This document shows, in pieces, positions 47,587 through 56,170 of a stretch of 64,000 bases of DNA. A program made the position numbers and the translations under genes. Positions within the stretch are counted from its first letter, which is position 1. The number at the start of each line of letters is the position of its first letter. The notes under the pieces were generated by a model. That model had not been told where the DNA came from, did not search any database, and saw nothing but the letters and a program-made list of their open reading frames with translations. Origin of the DNA: Aquimarina intermedia (GTDB lineage Bacteria > Bacteroidota > Bacteroidia > Flavobacteriales > Flavobacteriaceae); NCBI RefSeq assembly GCF_008124785.1, contig NZ_VNHU01000006.1, forward strand, positions 178,747 to 242,746, read 5' to 3'.

Positions 47587-48432
47587 ATGATCAAAAAAAT
47601 AACCTTGATTCTTATAGCTGTAGCCATCACAAGCTGTAATACATCAAAAAAAGAGGAAACTAAAGATGAATCTGCTACTCAAGAAATTATGCCGGTTGAG
47701 CCTGATGGAGGTATCGGTGATGGCGCTGTATCCATCTCTGATAACTACGTGAGTGCTATAGAAATTGCACATAAAAAAAATGAATTCATCGATAACAAGA
47801 TGGTAAGTTTTAATGTTAACCTTCTATTTGGAGGACAGCAGCGACTAGATGCTAAAGTAACTATGCTAACCAATTCATCAAAAATAAGAATTGACAAAAA
47901 AGATGGGAGCAAATTAATTTTTGATGGCTCTGATGTTTATTTATGTCCAATGGATGCAAATGATAAAGGAGCGAGATTTGACATGTTTACCTGGACTTAC
48001 TTTTTTGGTTTACCCTATAAGTTAAGCGATGAAGGGGCTAATATCGTGATGGCTGATGATAAGAGTCTTGATGATAAAATTCATAGTACAGCAAAAATGA
48101 CTTTTGAGCCTGGTACAGGTGACGCTCCTGATGACTGGTATGTGCTATACAAGGATAATGAATCTAATTTATTGAAAGCTGCTGCATATATAGTAACCTT
48201 TGGAAATAAAGAGGGAGAAGAAAAAAAACCGGAACCCCATGCGATTCAATATAAAGATTACCAAATGGTGGATGGAATTCCTGTAGCAATGCAATGGGAA
48301 TTTAATAACTGGTCAGCAGCGAATGGAATGGCAGAAAAACTGGGAGAAGCAACAATAAGCGATGTAACTTTTATGGAGGAGGAAAGTGATTTATTCGCTA
48401 CACCAGAGAATGCTAAAAAAATTACGATGTAG
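47587..48432 (+). CDS. Lipoprotein of unknown function (possibly DUF6503-like)
   Basis: 281 residues. Lipoprotein signal with ITSC lipobox at about residues 14-17, then an acidic linker. The rest (VSAIEIAHKKNEFIDNKMVSFNVNLLFGGQ, DGSKLIFDGSDVYLCPMD, RFDMFTWTYFFGLPYKL, DDWYVLYKDNESNLLKAAAY) looks like an open beta-half-barrel as in outer-membrane lipoprotein carriers such as LolA/LolB-like proteins and the DUF6503 family. I am not certain of the exact family. Monocistronic with a strong terminator. Confidence 0.7.
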   Translation: MIKKITLILIAVAITSCNTSKKEETKDESATQEIMPVEPDGGIGDGAVSISDNYVSAIEIAHKKNEFIDNKMVSFNVNLLFGGQQRLDAKVTMLTNSSKIRIDKKDGSKLIFDGSDVYLCPMDANDKGARFDMFTWTYFFGLPYKLSDEGANIVMADDKSLDDKIHSTAKMTFEPGTGDAPDDWYVLYKDNESNLLKAAAYIVTFGNKEGEEKKPEPHAIQYKDYQMVDGIPVAMQWEFNNWSAANGMAEKLGEATISDVTFMEEESDLFATPENAKKITM

Positions 48433-48453
48433 CAAACCCTAGCTTTAGATATC

Positions 48454-48486
48454 AAAAAAAATACCGCCACACAGCGGTATTTTTTT
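48454..48486 (+). terminator. Terminator of the lipoprotein gene
   Basis: A stem of at least 13 bp (A-run plus TACCGC, 48454-48467, with GCGGTA plus T-run, 48474-48486) around a 6-nt loop, 21 bp after the stop. Confidence 0.9.
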
Positions 48487-48528
48487 GTATATTTAAGTAT
48501 ATGATTCAATGTCTTTACTAATTCTGTC

Positions 48529-48999
48529 ATGACCACCTTATTTAAAAAGCTAAAATTACCATCCAGCCTAGATGAAATTCTTATTTTAAATGAGCCGGAA
48601 GGCTTTGCTTCAGAGCTGGATAAATTGCAGAATATTAGTATTAAGGAATCCTTGGTACAGGTCTCAGAAGTTGACTTTGCCATTGTATTTGTAACAGACA
48701 TCAAAGAAATTGAAAACAGAATTGAGACCTTGTATCCAAAACTCATAGGAGATGCAATACTTTGGTTTGCACACCCTAATCAGAATTCGAAACGTTTCAT
48801 TTCAAATATTTCCTCCTCATATGGTTGGGGCATTCTTGATGACTATGATCTAATAGCTGTTAAAAAGCTAGCGATCAATAAGGACTGGGAAGGTATACGT
48901 TTTCGAAAAGCAACGTATACTAATCCCTATATGAGACTGAAACAAAAATTCTTAAATAAAAGAAAATCTTCTATCACTAAAACTCCAAAAACTACATGA
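48529..48999 (+). CDS. DUF3052-like protein
   Basis: 156 residues, no signal or membrane segment. The order DFAIVFVTDIKEIE, GDAILWFAHPNQNSK, GWGILDDYDLIAVKKLAINKDWEGIRFRKA matches DUF3052-type small proteins (aliphatic value, then a W-x-x-x-P stretch, then a conserved WxxLRFR-like end). The function is not known. The stop overlaps the next start by ATGA, so it is translationally coupled to the DoxX-like gene. Confidence 0.72.
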   Translation: MTTLFKKLKLPSSLDEILILNEPEGFASELDKLQNISIKESLVQVSEVDFAIVFVTDIKEIENRIETLYPKLIGDAILWFAHPNQNSKRFISNISSSYGWGILDDYDLIAVKKLAINKDWEGIRFRKATYTNPYMRLKQKFLNKRKSSITKTPKTT

Positions 49000-49343
49000 G
49001 TTGGCATTTATATCTACTGTCCTTTATCCTAATTATTGCAGGAATTTTTCACTTAATAAAACCAAAAGCATTTATGCGAATTATGCCACTCTATCTACCG
49101 TATAGAAAAACTTTGGTTTATCTAAGTGGTCTTTTAGAAATAACGCTTGGGATACTTCTCATCACTATGGAGTTTAAGATTTACGTCTTATGGTGTATCA
49201 TCCTTTTATTAATTCTGTTTTTTCCCGTTCATGTGCATATGATAATCAATAAAAAAGCAGGTTTGAACCTACCCAAATCTGTGTTGATTTTTCGTTTTTT
49301 TCTTCAGTTTATACTGATTTACTGGGTCTATCAATATTTATAA
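48996..49343 (+). CDS. DoxX-like small membrane protein
   Basis: 115 residues with four hydrophobic segments (about 3-20, 41-60, 63-82, 96-113). The arrangement and the motifs IAGIFHLIKPKAFMRIMP and LSGLLEITLGI match DoxX-like/MauE-type quinone- or thiol-linked membrane proteins. It overlaps the DUF3052-like gene by 4 bp and precedes alkB by 10 bp, so all three form an operon. The role is unknown. Confidence 0.8.
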   Translation: MSWHLYLLSFILIIAGIFHLIKPKAFMRIMPLYLPYRKTLVYLSGLLEITLGILLITMEFKIYVLWCIILLLILFFPVHVHMIINKKAGLNLPKSVLIFRFFLQFILIYWVYQYL

Positions 49344-49353
49344 TATTCTCAAA

Positions 49354-49965
49354 ATGGCATATTCCTTTTTTGATAATGCTCAAGAATCAATACAATTACC
49401 TATGCAGGATGCTATAGTTGAATATCATCCGACTTTCTTGAATACTGATAAGGCTAATGATCTCTTTACCTATTTGCATAAAACTGTTCCTTGGCAACAA
49501 GATCAAATTACGGTATATGGCAAAACATATATGCAACCGAGATTAACCGCACTATATGCAATTAATAAAAACCCATACAAGTATTCTAACATACGTATGT
49601 ATCCACATGAATTTCCTGCGATATTAATGGATGTTCTTGATTCTGTAAATAAGATTAGTAAGGAACAATTTACGACCTGTTTAGTAAATTTGTATCGAGA
49701 CGGACAAGATAGTAATGGATGGCATGCTGATGATGAAAAAGAATTGGGGCCTGATCCAATCATAGCTTCCTTAAGTTTGGGAGAAGCACGCTGGTTTCAT
49801 TTAAAACATAAAACAAATCCATCACTAAAATATAAATTGAAGCTCACTTCCGGGAGCTTACTGCTGATGAAAGAAGGTTCTCAAAAAAATTGGCTACATC
49901 AACTACCCAAATCTAAAAGATTCACTGAGCCGCGTATTAATCTCACTTTCCGAAAGATTCTCTAA
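49354..49965 (+). CDS. alkB: AlkB-type 2-oxoglutarate/iron(II) dioxygenase
   Basis: 203 residues. Oxidative demethylase of alkylated bases. The iron ligands are in NGWHADDEKELGPDPIIASLSLG (His and Asp) and a second His in NWLHQLPK near residue 180, and the 2-oxoglutarate-binding RINLTFR is at the C-terminus. The length and spacing resemble the AlkB2/3-like branch. Third gene of the DUF3052-DoxX-alkB run. Whether it acts on DNA or RNA cannot be told. Confidence 0.9.
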   Translation: MAYSFFDNAQESIQLPMQDAIVEYHPTFLNTDKANDLFTYLHKTVPWQQDQITVYGKTYMQPRLTALYAINKNPYKYSNIRMYPHEFPAILMDVLDSVNKISKEQFTTCLVNLYRDGQDSNGWHADDEKELGPDPIIASLSLGEARWFHLKHKTNPSLKYKLKLTSGSLLLMKEGSQKNWLHQLPKSKRFTEPRINLTFRKIL

Positions 49966-50029
49966 AAAAATAGGTGGTTATTTAAAATATTATGATGTCA
50001 AATAAATGAGATCTGACCTCATTATGGCC

Positions 50030-50443
50030 TTATGTTCTCATCAACCAATCTTTGGATTGACCAATAGGTTTGGGATTATAATCATCCTTGATAAACAAAA
50101 TTAAGGACACAATAAATAAGGTGATATGGGTTGTAACCAAGCTTTCTTCTTTGACATCTAATAAAAATAGTACGGTTCCAGAAAACAAAACCATAGCGGT
50201 TAGCAAAACAGGTTTTGTAAAAAAACCTAACAATAAAAATGAACCAATGATAAACTCGACAAAGGGGACTAAGGGCGCTAAAGCTTCTAAGACCTCAAAA
50301 CTAAAAAAAGATGCATTGCTAAAAAACATATCTAGCTGTACTAAAAAGCTAGAATAATCAAAAACATTATAGGCTGCGTGAACTACTAAGTATGATCCAA
50401 AAAGGATGCGGGAACAAGCGTAGAAAAAAACTCTAAATCTCAT
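50030..50443 (-). CDS. DoxX family membrane protein
   Basis: 137 residues with four predicted membrane helices. The N-terminus FYACSRILFGSYLVVHAAYNV and the central PFVEFIIGSFLLLGFFTKP are DoxX-family. The start at 50443 (MRFRVF) is preferred over one four codons earlier (50455). Family members are thought to interact with quinones or oxygen sensing, but the reaction is not established. It is monocistronic and divergent from the AraC gene, with the 18-bp palindrome in between. Confidence 0.8.
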   Translation of the reverse strand: MRFRVFFYACSRILFGSYLVVHAAYNVFDYSSFLVQLDMFFSNASFFSFEVLEALAPLVPFVEFIIGSFLLLGFFTKPVLLTAMVLFSGTVLFLLDVKEESLVTTHITLFIVSLILFIKDDYNPKPIGQSKDWLMRT

Positions 50444-50560
50444 AGAACAGAACAAGGTTTTATTTTGGACTTACAAATATAACGCCCGCTTAAAATATTA
50501 CAGCTTGTACAATTCGCCAGAAAACTTGTATAATCTCATTGATAAATGATGTTATAAACA

Positions 50561-50578
50561 TACGCAAACGTTTGCGTA
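50561..50578. promoter_or_regulatory. Perfect 18-bp LacI/PurR-type operator
   Basis: TACGCAAACGTTTGCGTA reads the same on both strands with the CpG-centred layout of LacI-family operators such as PurR boxes. It lies 70 bp upstream of the AraC start and 117 bp upstream of the divergent DoxX start. No LacI-family gene is in the window. Confidence 0.65.
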
Positions 50579-50648
50579 AAATTTTACTTGTGTATTTGAA
50601 CGATTGTAATCTCATCATTTTTTTGTAACTTTAAAAGAAACAAAAGTT

Positions 50649-51518
50649 ATGACGCGTTATTCTTTGCATGAAATTTTTGTCGTTGACCAATACTCTTCAG
50701 ATAATTGGGAAAAAGAACCTCATAACCACAACTATTTTGAAATCATTTTTATCGAGAATGGAAGAGGATACCACACAATTAATGGAATTAAAACACCTTA
50801 CCATCCCAAGAATATCTTTCTTCTAGCTCCCGAAGACACTCATCATTTTGAGGTGCTCCAACCCTCTACTTTTACCTATTTCAAGTTTACCGAATTACTT
50901 TTTTCCAGCAAAGTTAATTTACCGGATCGCAAATATTGGTTGCAACGTATTGAACAACTATTGCATCATCCTAACATTATTCCGGGTGATGTAATATGTA
51001 AAGAAGATGACCGTGCTATTGTTTGGGATATACACGATTTGGTATTGAAGGAATTTAAGAATGAAAAAATTTATTATCAAGAAATTATCTCAAATGCGAT
51101 CAGTACAATTTTAAGCCTGATTGTACGTAATATATCTGAAAAACATAATTATGAAGGTGATTCTAAGGTGGCTTCTCCCTCTAAAATAGATCAGATTTTA
51201 AGCCATATTAGACAAAATGTATATGATAACGAGCGTACTAAAATAAACTTCTTATCCAATAAATTCAATATGTCTCAAAGTTCGATAAGCACCTATTTCA
51301 GGAAAAAAACAGGAGAATCTATTCATCAGTATGTTACCAAATACAGAATGAAATTAGTAGAATATCGCCTACAGCATACCGAATTTACTATTGCAGAAAT
51401 TGCCTATCAGCTTGGTTATACCGATGAAAGTCACCTAACCAAAACATTTAAAAAATATTTTAACATGTCTCCCAAGCAATATCGCGACGAAGTGAGCACA
51501 TCGTCGGTAAATGATTAG
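50649..51518 (+). CDS. AraC family transcriptional regulator
   Basis: 289 residues. An N-terminal cupin sensor (about 20-110: EPHNHNYFEIIFIENGRGYHTING, LLAPEDTHHFEV) is followed by two AraC helix-turn-helix units (about 180-280: FNMSQSSISTYFRKKTGESIHQYVTKYRM, IAEIAYQLGYTDESHLTKTFKKYFNMSPKQYR). The ligand is unknown. A likely -7 element TAACTTTA at 50626-50633 and the upstream palindrome suggest that another regulator controls it. The S1/P1 nuclease gene is convergent. Confidence 0.9.
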   Translation: MTRYSLHEIFVVDQYSSDNWEKEPHNHNYFEIIFIENGRGYHTINGIKTPYHPKNIFLLAPEDTHHFEVLQPSTFTYFKFTELLFSSKVNLPDRKYWLQRIEQLLHHPNIIPGDVICKEDDRAIVWDIHDLVLKEFKNEKIYYQEIISNAISTILSLIVRNISEKHNYEGDSKVASPSKIDQILSHIRQNVYDNERTKINFLSNKFNMSQSSISTYFRKKTGESIHQYVTKYRMKLVEYRLQHTEFTIAEIAYQLGYTDESHLTKTFKKYFNMSPKQYRDEVSTSSVND

Positions 51519-51535
51519 GGCTTGTCAGCACTGGA

Positions 51536-52318
51536 TTACTTAAAAATTCTATTTAGTACCGCTGCTAACCTTGCGCCTCCTTTTTCTAACTGCTCTTGTA
51601 CCAACTCAAAGTTATCGTACATATATCTATACCCTAAATTCTCTCCAATTTGAGCAGAGGCATACACCTTTTTAGCCATGTTTTGAGACTCATAGCTCCA
51701 ATCTATCACTGATCCCTTAGTAATTTCTTTGAATTCCTTCTTAGAAAAATGAGTTGCGTTATCAGCCAGCTCTGTATAGCTCATTCCGTAATGATTGATC
51801 ATTTCACTATCCCATACACGATGTAAATTTGATCCCTTCTTAAACCATTGTACCTGAACATCATTACCACCTTTATCTTCGCCTCTACCTACGTGTAAAG
51901 GCTGATGCAAATCTCCAATAAAATGCACAAGCATTTTCAGATAAAAAGCTTTATCCTCTTGCGTGCTTGTCTCGGCATTTAATACGTCAATACACGTTTG
52001 TATTCCTTGAATAATATCTCCACCCTGATAAGCTGTCTCCTTACTATACCGCTCTCCAAATTTGAAATTGACATAATGCCACGGTCCGAACTTCCTAAAC
52101 TCCTTATCGCTCTTAATATCATCTGCATAAGTAGAAACTTCTGCAATCGAATTACCATCAAGTAATAAGCGAATCTTACGAGTTGCACGCTTGGTCAAAT
52201 ATTTTTCAGCAATTTTAGCCGTAGTTCTATGTCCGGTTTTTCCCCAGTCCTCCTCGGCCATACATAGATTAACCATCAAACTTGCAAAAACAACCAAAAG
52301 TATCCTGTGATATTTCAT
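51536..52318 (-). CDS. Secreted S1/P1-type zinc nuclease
   Basis: 260 residues from the ATG at 52318 with a signal peptide (cleavage near LCMAEEDW). A phospholipase C/P1 nuclease fold with a trinuclear zinc site: N-terminal Trp in EDWGKTGH, His in the same segment, Asp in STYADDIK, His in GPWHYVNF, LVHFIGDLHQPLHVG and NLHRVWDSEMI. It degrades single-stranded DNA or RNA outside the cytoplasm. Single gene. Confidence 0.9.
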   Translation of the reverse strand: MKYHRILLVVFASLMVNLCMAEEDWGKTGHRTTAKIAEKYLTKRATRKIRLLLDGNSIAEVSTYADDIKSDKEFRKFGPWHYVNFKFGERYSKETAYQGGDIIQGIQTCIDVLNAETSTQEDKAFYLKMLVHFIGDLHQPLHVGRGEDKGGNDVQVQWFKKGSNLHRVWDSEMINHYGMSYTELADNATHFSKKEFKEITKGSVIDWSYESQNMAKKVYASAQIGENLGYRYMYDNFELVQEQLEKGGARLAAVLNRIFK

Positions 52319-52513
52319 TCTTAAATTTTGAGACAAAGATAAAAAAGGGTATGTTAGTGCACTATTAAAATATAAGTTTTCGTTTAGCTAAAAGTATATA
52401 TTTTTCCATAAAATTACGTTTAATTAAATTATTGCATATTAACTTGAATAGTCACCATTGTTTCAAGTTACTATGAAAGAAAATGAAATTGAGTGAATAA
52501 ATTACCCCAAACT

Positions 52514-53452
52514 ATGAGAATTTATGTAAGCATGTTATTTTTTCTACTGGTGACCATTAGTTTCGCTCAGGAAAAAGAGTACAACAGTGCAATTATAAAG
52601 ATTAACCCGTATGTCGAAGGCAATTTAGTTACCCCTTATGCCGATGATAAAGTTCCATTGTTGATTTTTATTATGGATGCAGGTGCTATTAATCGGGATG
52701 GGAATGATCGTATGTCCAAAAATGAAACCTTTAAAAAATTATCAAGAGAACTTGCTAAACATGGAATAGCTTCTTTTCGGTATGACAAAAGAATTTTTGC
52801 GATGGATCGCATGGGCGTGAGGGAAAATGAAATTTCTTTCAAAAATTTTATTAACGACGCTATAGAGGTCATTGATTATTTTGAAAAGAATAATGATTAT
52901 TCTAAAATAATTCTTGCCGGTCATGGTCAAGGTAGTCTTGTTGGTATGATAGCTGCAAGAGACAGAGCTAATGCTTTTATCGGTATTGCAGGAAATGCTA
53001 GCAGTATAGACAATGTCATCATCGATCAACTTGCAGAACAAGCCCCTGGACTGGATAAAAGTGCTGCATTAGCTTTTAAACAACTCAGAGAGAATGGCAG
53101 AGCCACAGTGTATGAACCCGCATTAGAGTCTATATTTAGATATGATCTTCAACCCTTTATGCGTACATGGCTGCAATATAATCCCAGAGAGGAAATAGCT
53201 CAACTTGAAATACCTATTCTTTTGCTTTATGGTAAAAAAGATATTCAAGTAAACACGAGCGAAGGAGAAAAATTAAAAGAGGTTGCGCCTGATGCACAAT
53301 TTGTAGCTATCGATAATATGAATCATATACTAAGAGAAATTAAAGGTAATCGTTTGGAAAATCAAAAATCTTATAATGAATCATGGCGACCGATTATGCC
53401 AGAGGTTATTAGTACGTTGGCTACTTTTATCAAAGACATTAGTATTCAATAA
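52514..53452 (+). CDS. Secreted alpha/beta hydrolase-fold protein with catalytic Ser replaced by Gly
   Basis: 312 residues from the ATG at 52514 with a signal peptide (ends ISFAQ, about residue 19). The alpha/beta-hydrolase layout is clear: ASFRYDKRIFAMDRMGVRENEISF (oxyanion region), IILAGHGQGSLVGMIAARD and LLLYGKKDIQVN plus NMNHILRE (acid and His). The nucleophile elbow GxSxG reads G-H-G-Q-G with Gly (codon 52925-52927, residue 138) where Ser is expected, a one-base change from AGT to GGT. It may be a non-catalytic member or a recently inactivated esterase. It starts the run that precedes the HAD gene by 22 bp. Confidence 0.88.
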   Translation: MRIYVSMLFFLLVTISFAQEKEYNSAIIKINPYVEGNLVTPYADDKVPLLIFIMDAGAINRDGNDRMSKNETFKKLSRELAKHGIASFRYDKRIFAMDRMGVRENEISFKNFINDAIEVIDYFEKNNDYSKIILAGHGQGSLVGMIAARDRANAFIGIAGNASSIDNVIIDQLAEQAPGLDKSAALAFKQLRENGRATVYEPALESIFRYDLQPFMRTWLQYNPREEIAQLEIPILLLYGKKDIQVNTSEGEKLKEVAPDAQFVAIDNMNHILREIKGNRLENQKSYNESWRPIMPEVISTLATFIKDISIQ

Positions 53453-53474
53453 ATTCGACTTAAATTTTTACTAG

Positions 53475-54284
53475 ATGCCGTATCGCATTGTATTTACTGA
53501 TATTGACGGAACCCTTTTAAATGTTGATCGAGAATTATCCGATTTTACTATTCGTGAGATCCTTCGAATCAAATCGCAGATTCCTGTCGTTTTAATTTCC
53601 TCAAGAATGCCAAGTGGTATGTTGCATTTACAAAAACAATTAGGAATTGAGAATCAACCTTTAATTTGTTACAACGGCGGACTTGTTCTCCACAACAATA
53701 ACATACTGCATTCAACCACTATACCGATTGAAGATGTGCATAAAATAACGCAACAAGCAACTAGTATAAATTTGCATCTAAGTTTGTATCATGCTAATGA
53801 ATGGTATGTCCCGAATAATGATTTTTGGGCACAACGAGAAGCCGCAAATACAAAGGTCACTCCAGTGGTACAAAATTTAAGAACTACTGTTGATACATGG
53901 AAAAGAGAGCACAAAGGAGCACATAAGATTATGTGCATGGGTGATGAGGAGAGTGTTGATACAATGTTTGAATACTTACAGCAAAATTTTGAAAACAAAC
54001 TTCATCTCTATCGCTCTAAAACCACCTATATTGAGATAGCATCAAAATCAATTTCTAAAAAGACAGCAATTCAAAATATACTATCATCTCACTACAAAAT
54101 AGATATCAGTGATGCACTAGCTTTTGGTGATAATTATAATGATATAGAAATGATCGAAGCTGTAGGTACGGGAGTTGCGGTTGCAAATGCAAAAAAAGAA
54201 ACATTACAAGCGGCACAACATATCACACTCCCTGCAAAAGAGGATGGGGTTGCCCAATTTATTAAAGATCATATCTTACTATAA
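53475..54284 (+). CDS. HAD family (Cof-type) phosphatase
   Basis: 269 residues, cytoplasmic. The nucleophile motif FTDIDGTLLN (about 6-15), motif II VVLISSRMP, motif III Lys in KSISKKTAIQNIL and motif IV FGDNYNDIEMIE (about 221-232) are intact; the cap is the C2 Cof type, which acts on small phosphorylated sugars or cofactors. It lies 22 bp after the hydrolase gene and 4 bp before the M61 peptidase start, so the three are likely cotranscribed. Confidence 0.92.
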   Translation: MPYRIVFTDIDGTLLNVDRELSDFTIREILRIKSQIPVVLISSRMPSGMLHLQKQLGIENQPLICYNGGLVLHNNNILHSTTIPIEDVHKITQQATSINLHLSLYHANEWYVPNNDFWAQREAANTKVTPVVQNLRTTVDTWKREHKGAHKIMCMGDEESVDTMFEYLQQNFENKLHLYRSKTTYIEIASKSISKKTAIQNILSSHYKIDISDALAFGDNYNDIEMIEAVGTGVAVANAKKETLQAAQHITLPAKEDGVAQFIKDHILL

Positions 54285-54288
54285 AACT

Positions 54289-56151
54289 GTGTTGAGAAGA
54301 TTAGGGTTATTTCTGAGTATAATACTTTTAGCTATTGCATGTAAAACCAGCAAACCAGCACCTTATGTGTATGCTTCTCCGATTCTGGCATCCATTGATT
54401 TAACTACGGTAAAAGATGACAAAATTCAAGTAATCTATCATCCAAATAACGTATCACAAGACACCTTGCTCTTTAGTTTTCCTGCAATTATACCAGGAAC
54501 CTATACTTTGGCAAACTATGGTCAATTCGTAGAAGAATTTACAGCATTCACTAAAGAAGGCGTACAATTAAAGACAGAAAAGATCAATCAAAATCAGTGG
54601 ATACTCTATGAAGCTACAAGAATAGATAAAATTAGCTATTGGGTTCACGACACGTATGATAGTGAAGAACAACATAGTATATTTTCACCAACAGGATCAA
54701 GTTATGAAGAAAATCAACTTTTCCTGCTCAATCTCCATGGTATAATAGGCTATTTTGAATCGTCTCAATGGCAAGAGCATACAGTGTTGATTAAATACCC
54801 TTCTCATTTATATGGTTCTCAGACTGAACAAGCCAACCAAGAAAACACGTTACCATATGGAATAGATAAACTTTTATTTAAAGATTACGCTTCTTTAATT
54901 GATAGTCCTATCATGTATCAAACTGCGGCACCAGAACAATTTACAATAGATGAAACGGCTTTTCATCTGAGCACCTATTCCCCCAAAAAAAGGCATAGGT
55001 CTAAAACCATCCAACCATCTTTGCAAAGAATTTTAAAGGCACAGAAGAATTTTTTAGGAAACTTTATAAGCCCTACCCAATATTCAATTCTATTGTACCT
55101 TTCTAGTTCAGCCAACAACGATGCTCGAGGATATGGAGCTTTAGAACACCACAACGCCACGCTCGCTGTGTTACCAGAATCTCTATCCGCTGATAATTTA
55201 GAGGCCTCATTGACAGATATTATCTCTCATGAATTTTTTCATATTTTGACTCCGCTTCATCTGCATTCAGAAGAGGTACAGAACTACAACTATCAAAATC
55301 CTACAATGTCACAGCATTTATGGTTATACGAAGGTGTGACAGAATATTTTTCGATACTTTTTCAAATTGATCAAGGTTTGCTATCAAAAGAAGAATTTTA
55401 TAACAGAATTATTACTAAAATAAATACTGCAGCACAATTCGATGCTATAGCATTTACAAAATTAAGTGAGAATATTCTGAAAGAACCTTATAAGAGTCAC
55501 TATCCTAATGTTTATCAAAAAGGTGCTTTAATTGCAATGTGTATAGATCTGATCATGCGTGAAGAAAGCAAAGGTGCCTATGGAATTCTAGACCTGCTTA
55601 AAAGTCTTATTAGCTCATATGGAAGTACTACACCCTTTAAGGATGACGCACTTTTTTCTACGATCAGAACATTATCATATCCTTCGGTAGTAACGTTTCT
55701 TGAAAATCATGTCGATAATGATATAGCAATTGAGTATAATGAATATCTTAATAAAGCTGGATTAGAATTAACTAAAAAACAGGTTCCTACCTCATACTTT
55801 ATTCACGAGACACAACCCCTACTCGAATCCGATCAAGTAAAAAACGAAATACGTTTCAACGATCACATAATAAATAATTCTTTTCTACAGAGTTTGGGTA
55901 TAAAAAATCAAGATGTACTTTTGGCAATAGATACTAAAAAATATACCCCTGCTAATTTTTATGAAATATTTGCGGACGCTAATCAATGGAAGGTAGGAAC
56001 TATAAAAGAATTCAAAATTAAACGTGGATTAGAAACCCTAATACTTAGAGCAACCCTCAGTGCACCTACAAGAACGGTTTCTATAATCAAAGAAATGGAA
56101 AATTCTTCTGAACAACAAGAAACTGTTTTTAAGAATTGGATTAATGAATAA
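54289..56151 (+). CDS. M61 family zinc peptidase, lipoprotein
   Basis: 620 residues from a GTG at 54289, 4 bp after the HAD stop. A longer frame starts inside the HAD gene (54175) but only the shorter start puts a lipoprotein signal (ILLAIAC, Cys near 19) at the N-terminus. Zinc motif HEFFH at 314-318 with the third ligand Glu348 in EGVTEYF; a PDZ-like region lies near residues 510-590 (FNDHIINNSFLQSLGIKNQDVLLAI). M61 members are glycyl aminopeptidase-like. It is probably anchored facing the periplasm. Confidence 0.88.
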   Translation: MLRRLGLFLSIILLAIACKTSKPAPYVYASPILASIDLTTVKDDKIQVIYHPNNVSQDTLLFSFPAIIPGTYTLANYGQFVEEFTAFTKEGVQLKTEKINQNQWILYEATRIDKISYWVHDTYDSEEQHSIFSPTGSSYEENQLFLLNLHGIIGYFESSQWQEHTVLIKYPSHLYGSQTEQANQENTLPYGIDKLLFKDYASLIDSPIMYQTAAPEQFTIDETAFHLSTYSPKKRHRSKTIQPSLQRILKAQKNFLGNFISPTQYSILLYLSSSANNDARGYGALEHHNATLAVLPESLSADNLEASLTDIISHEFFHILTPLHLHSEEVQNYNYQNPTMSQHLWLYEGVTEYFSILFQIDQGLLSKEEFYNRIITKINTAAQFDAIAFTKLSENILKEPYKSHYPNVYQKGALIAMCIDLIMREESKGAYGILDLLKSLISSYGSTTPFKDDALFSTIRTLSYPSVVTFLENHVDNDIAIEYNEYLNKAGLELTKKQVPTSYFIHETQPLLESDQVKNEIRFNDHIINNSFLQSLGIKNQDVLLAIDTKKYTPANFYEIFADANQWKVGTIKEFKIKRGLETLILRATLSAPTRTVSIIKEMENSSEQQETVFKNWINE

Positions 56152-56170
56152 ATAATTAAGACGCTTACTC

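Noticed and set aside
54175..54288. Longer M61 peptidase frame overlapping the HAD gene
   Set aside because: The extension is an out-of-frame reading of HAD coding sequence; the GTG at 54289 gives a lipoprotein signal.
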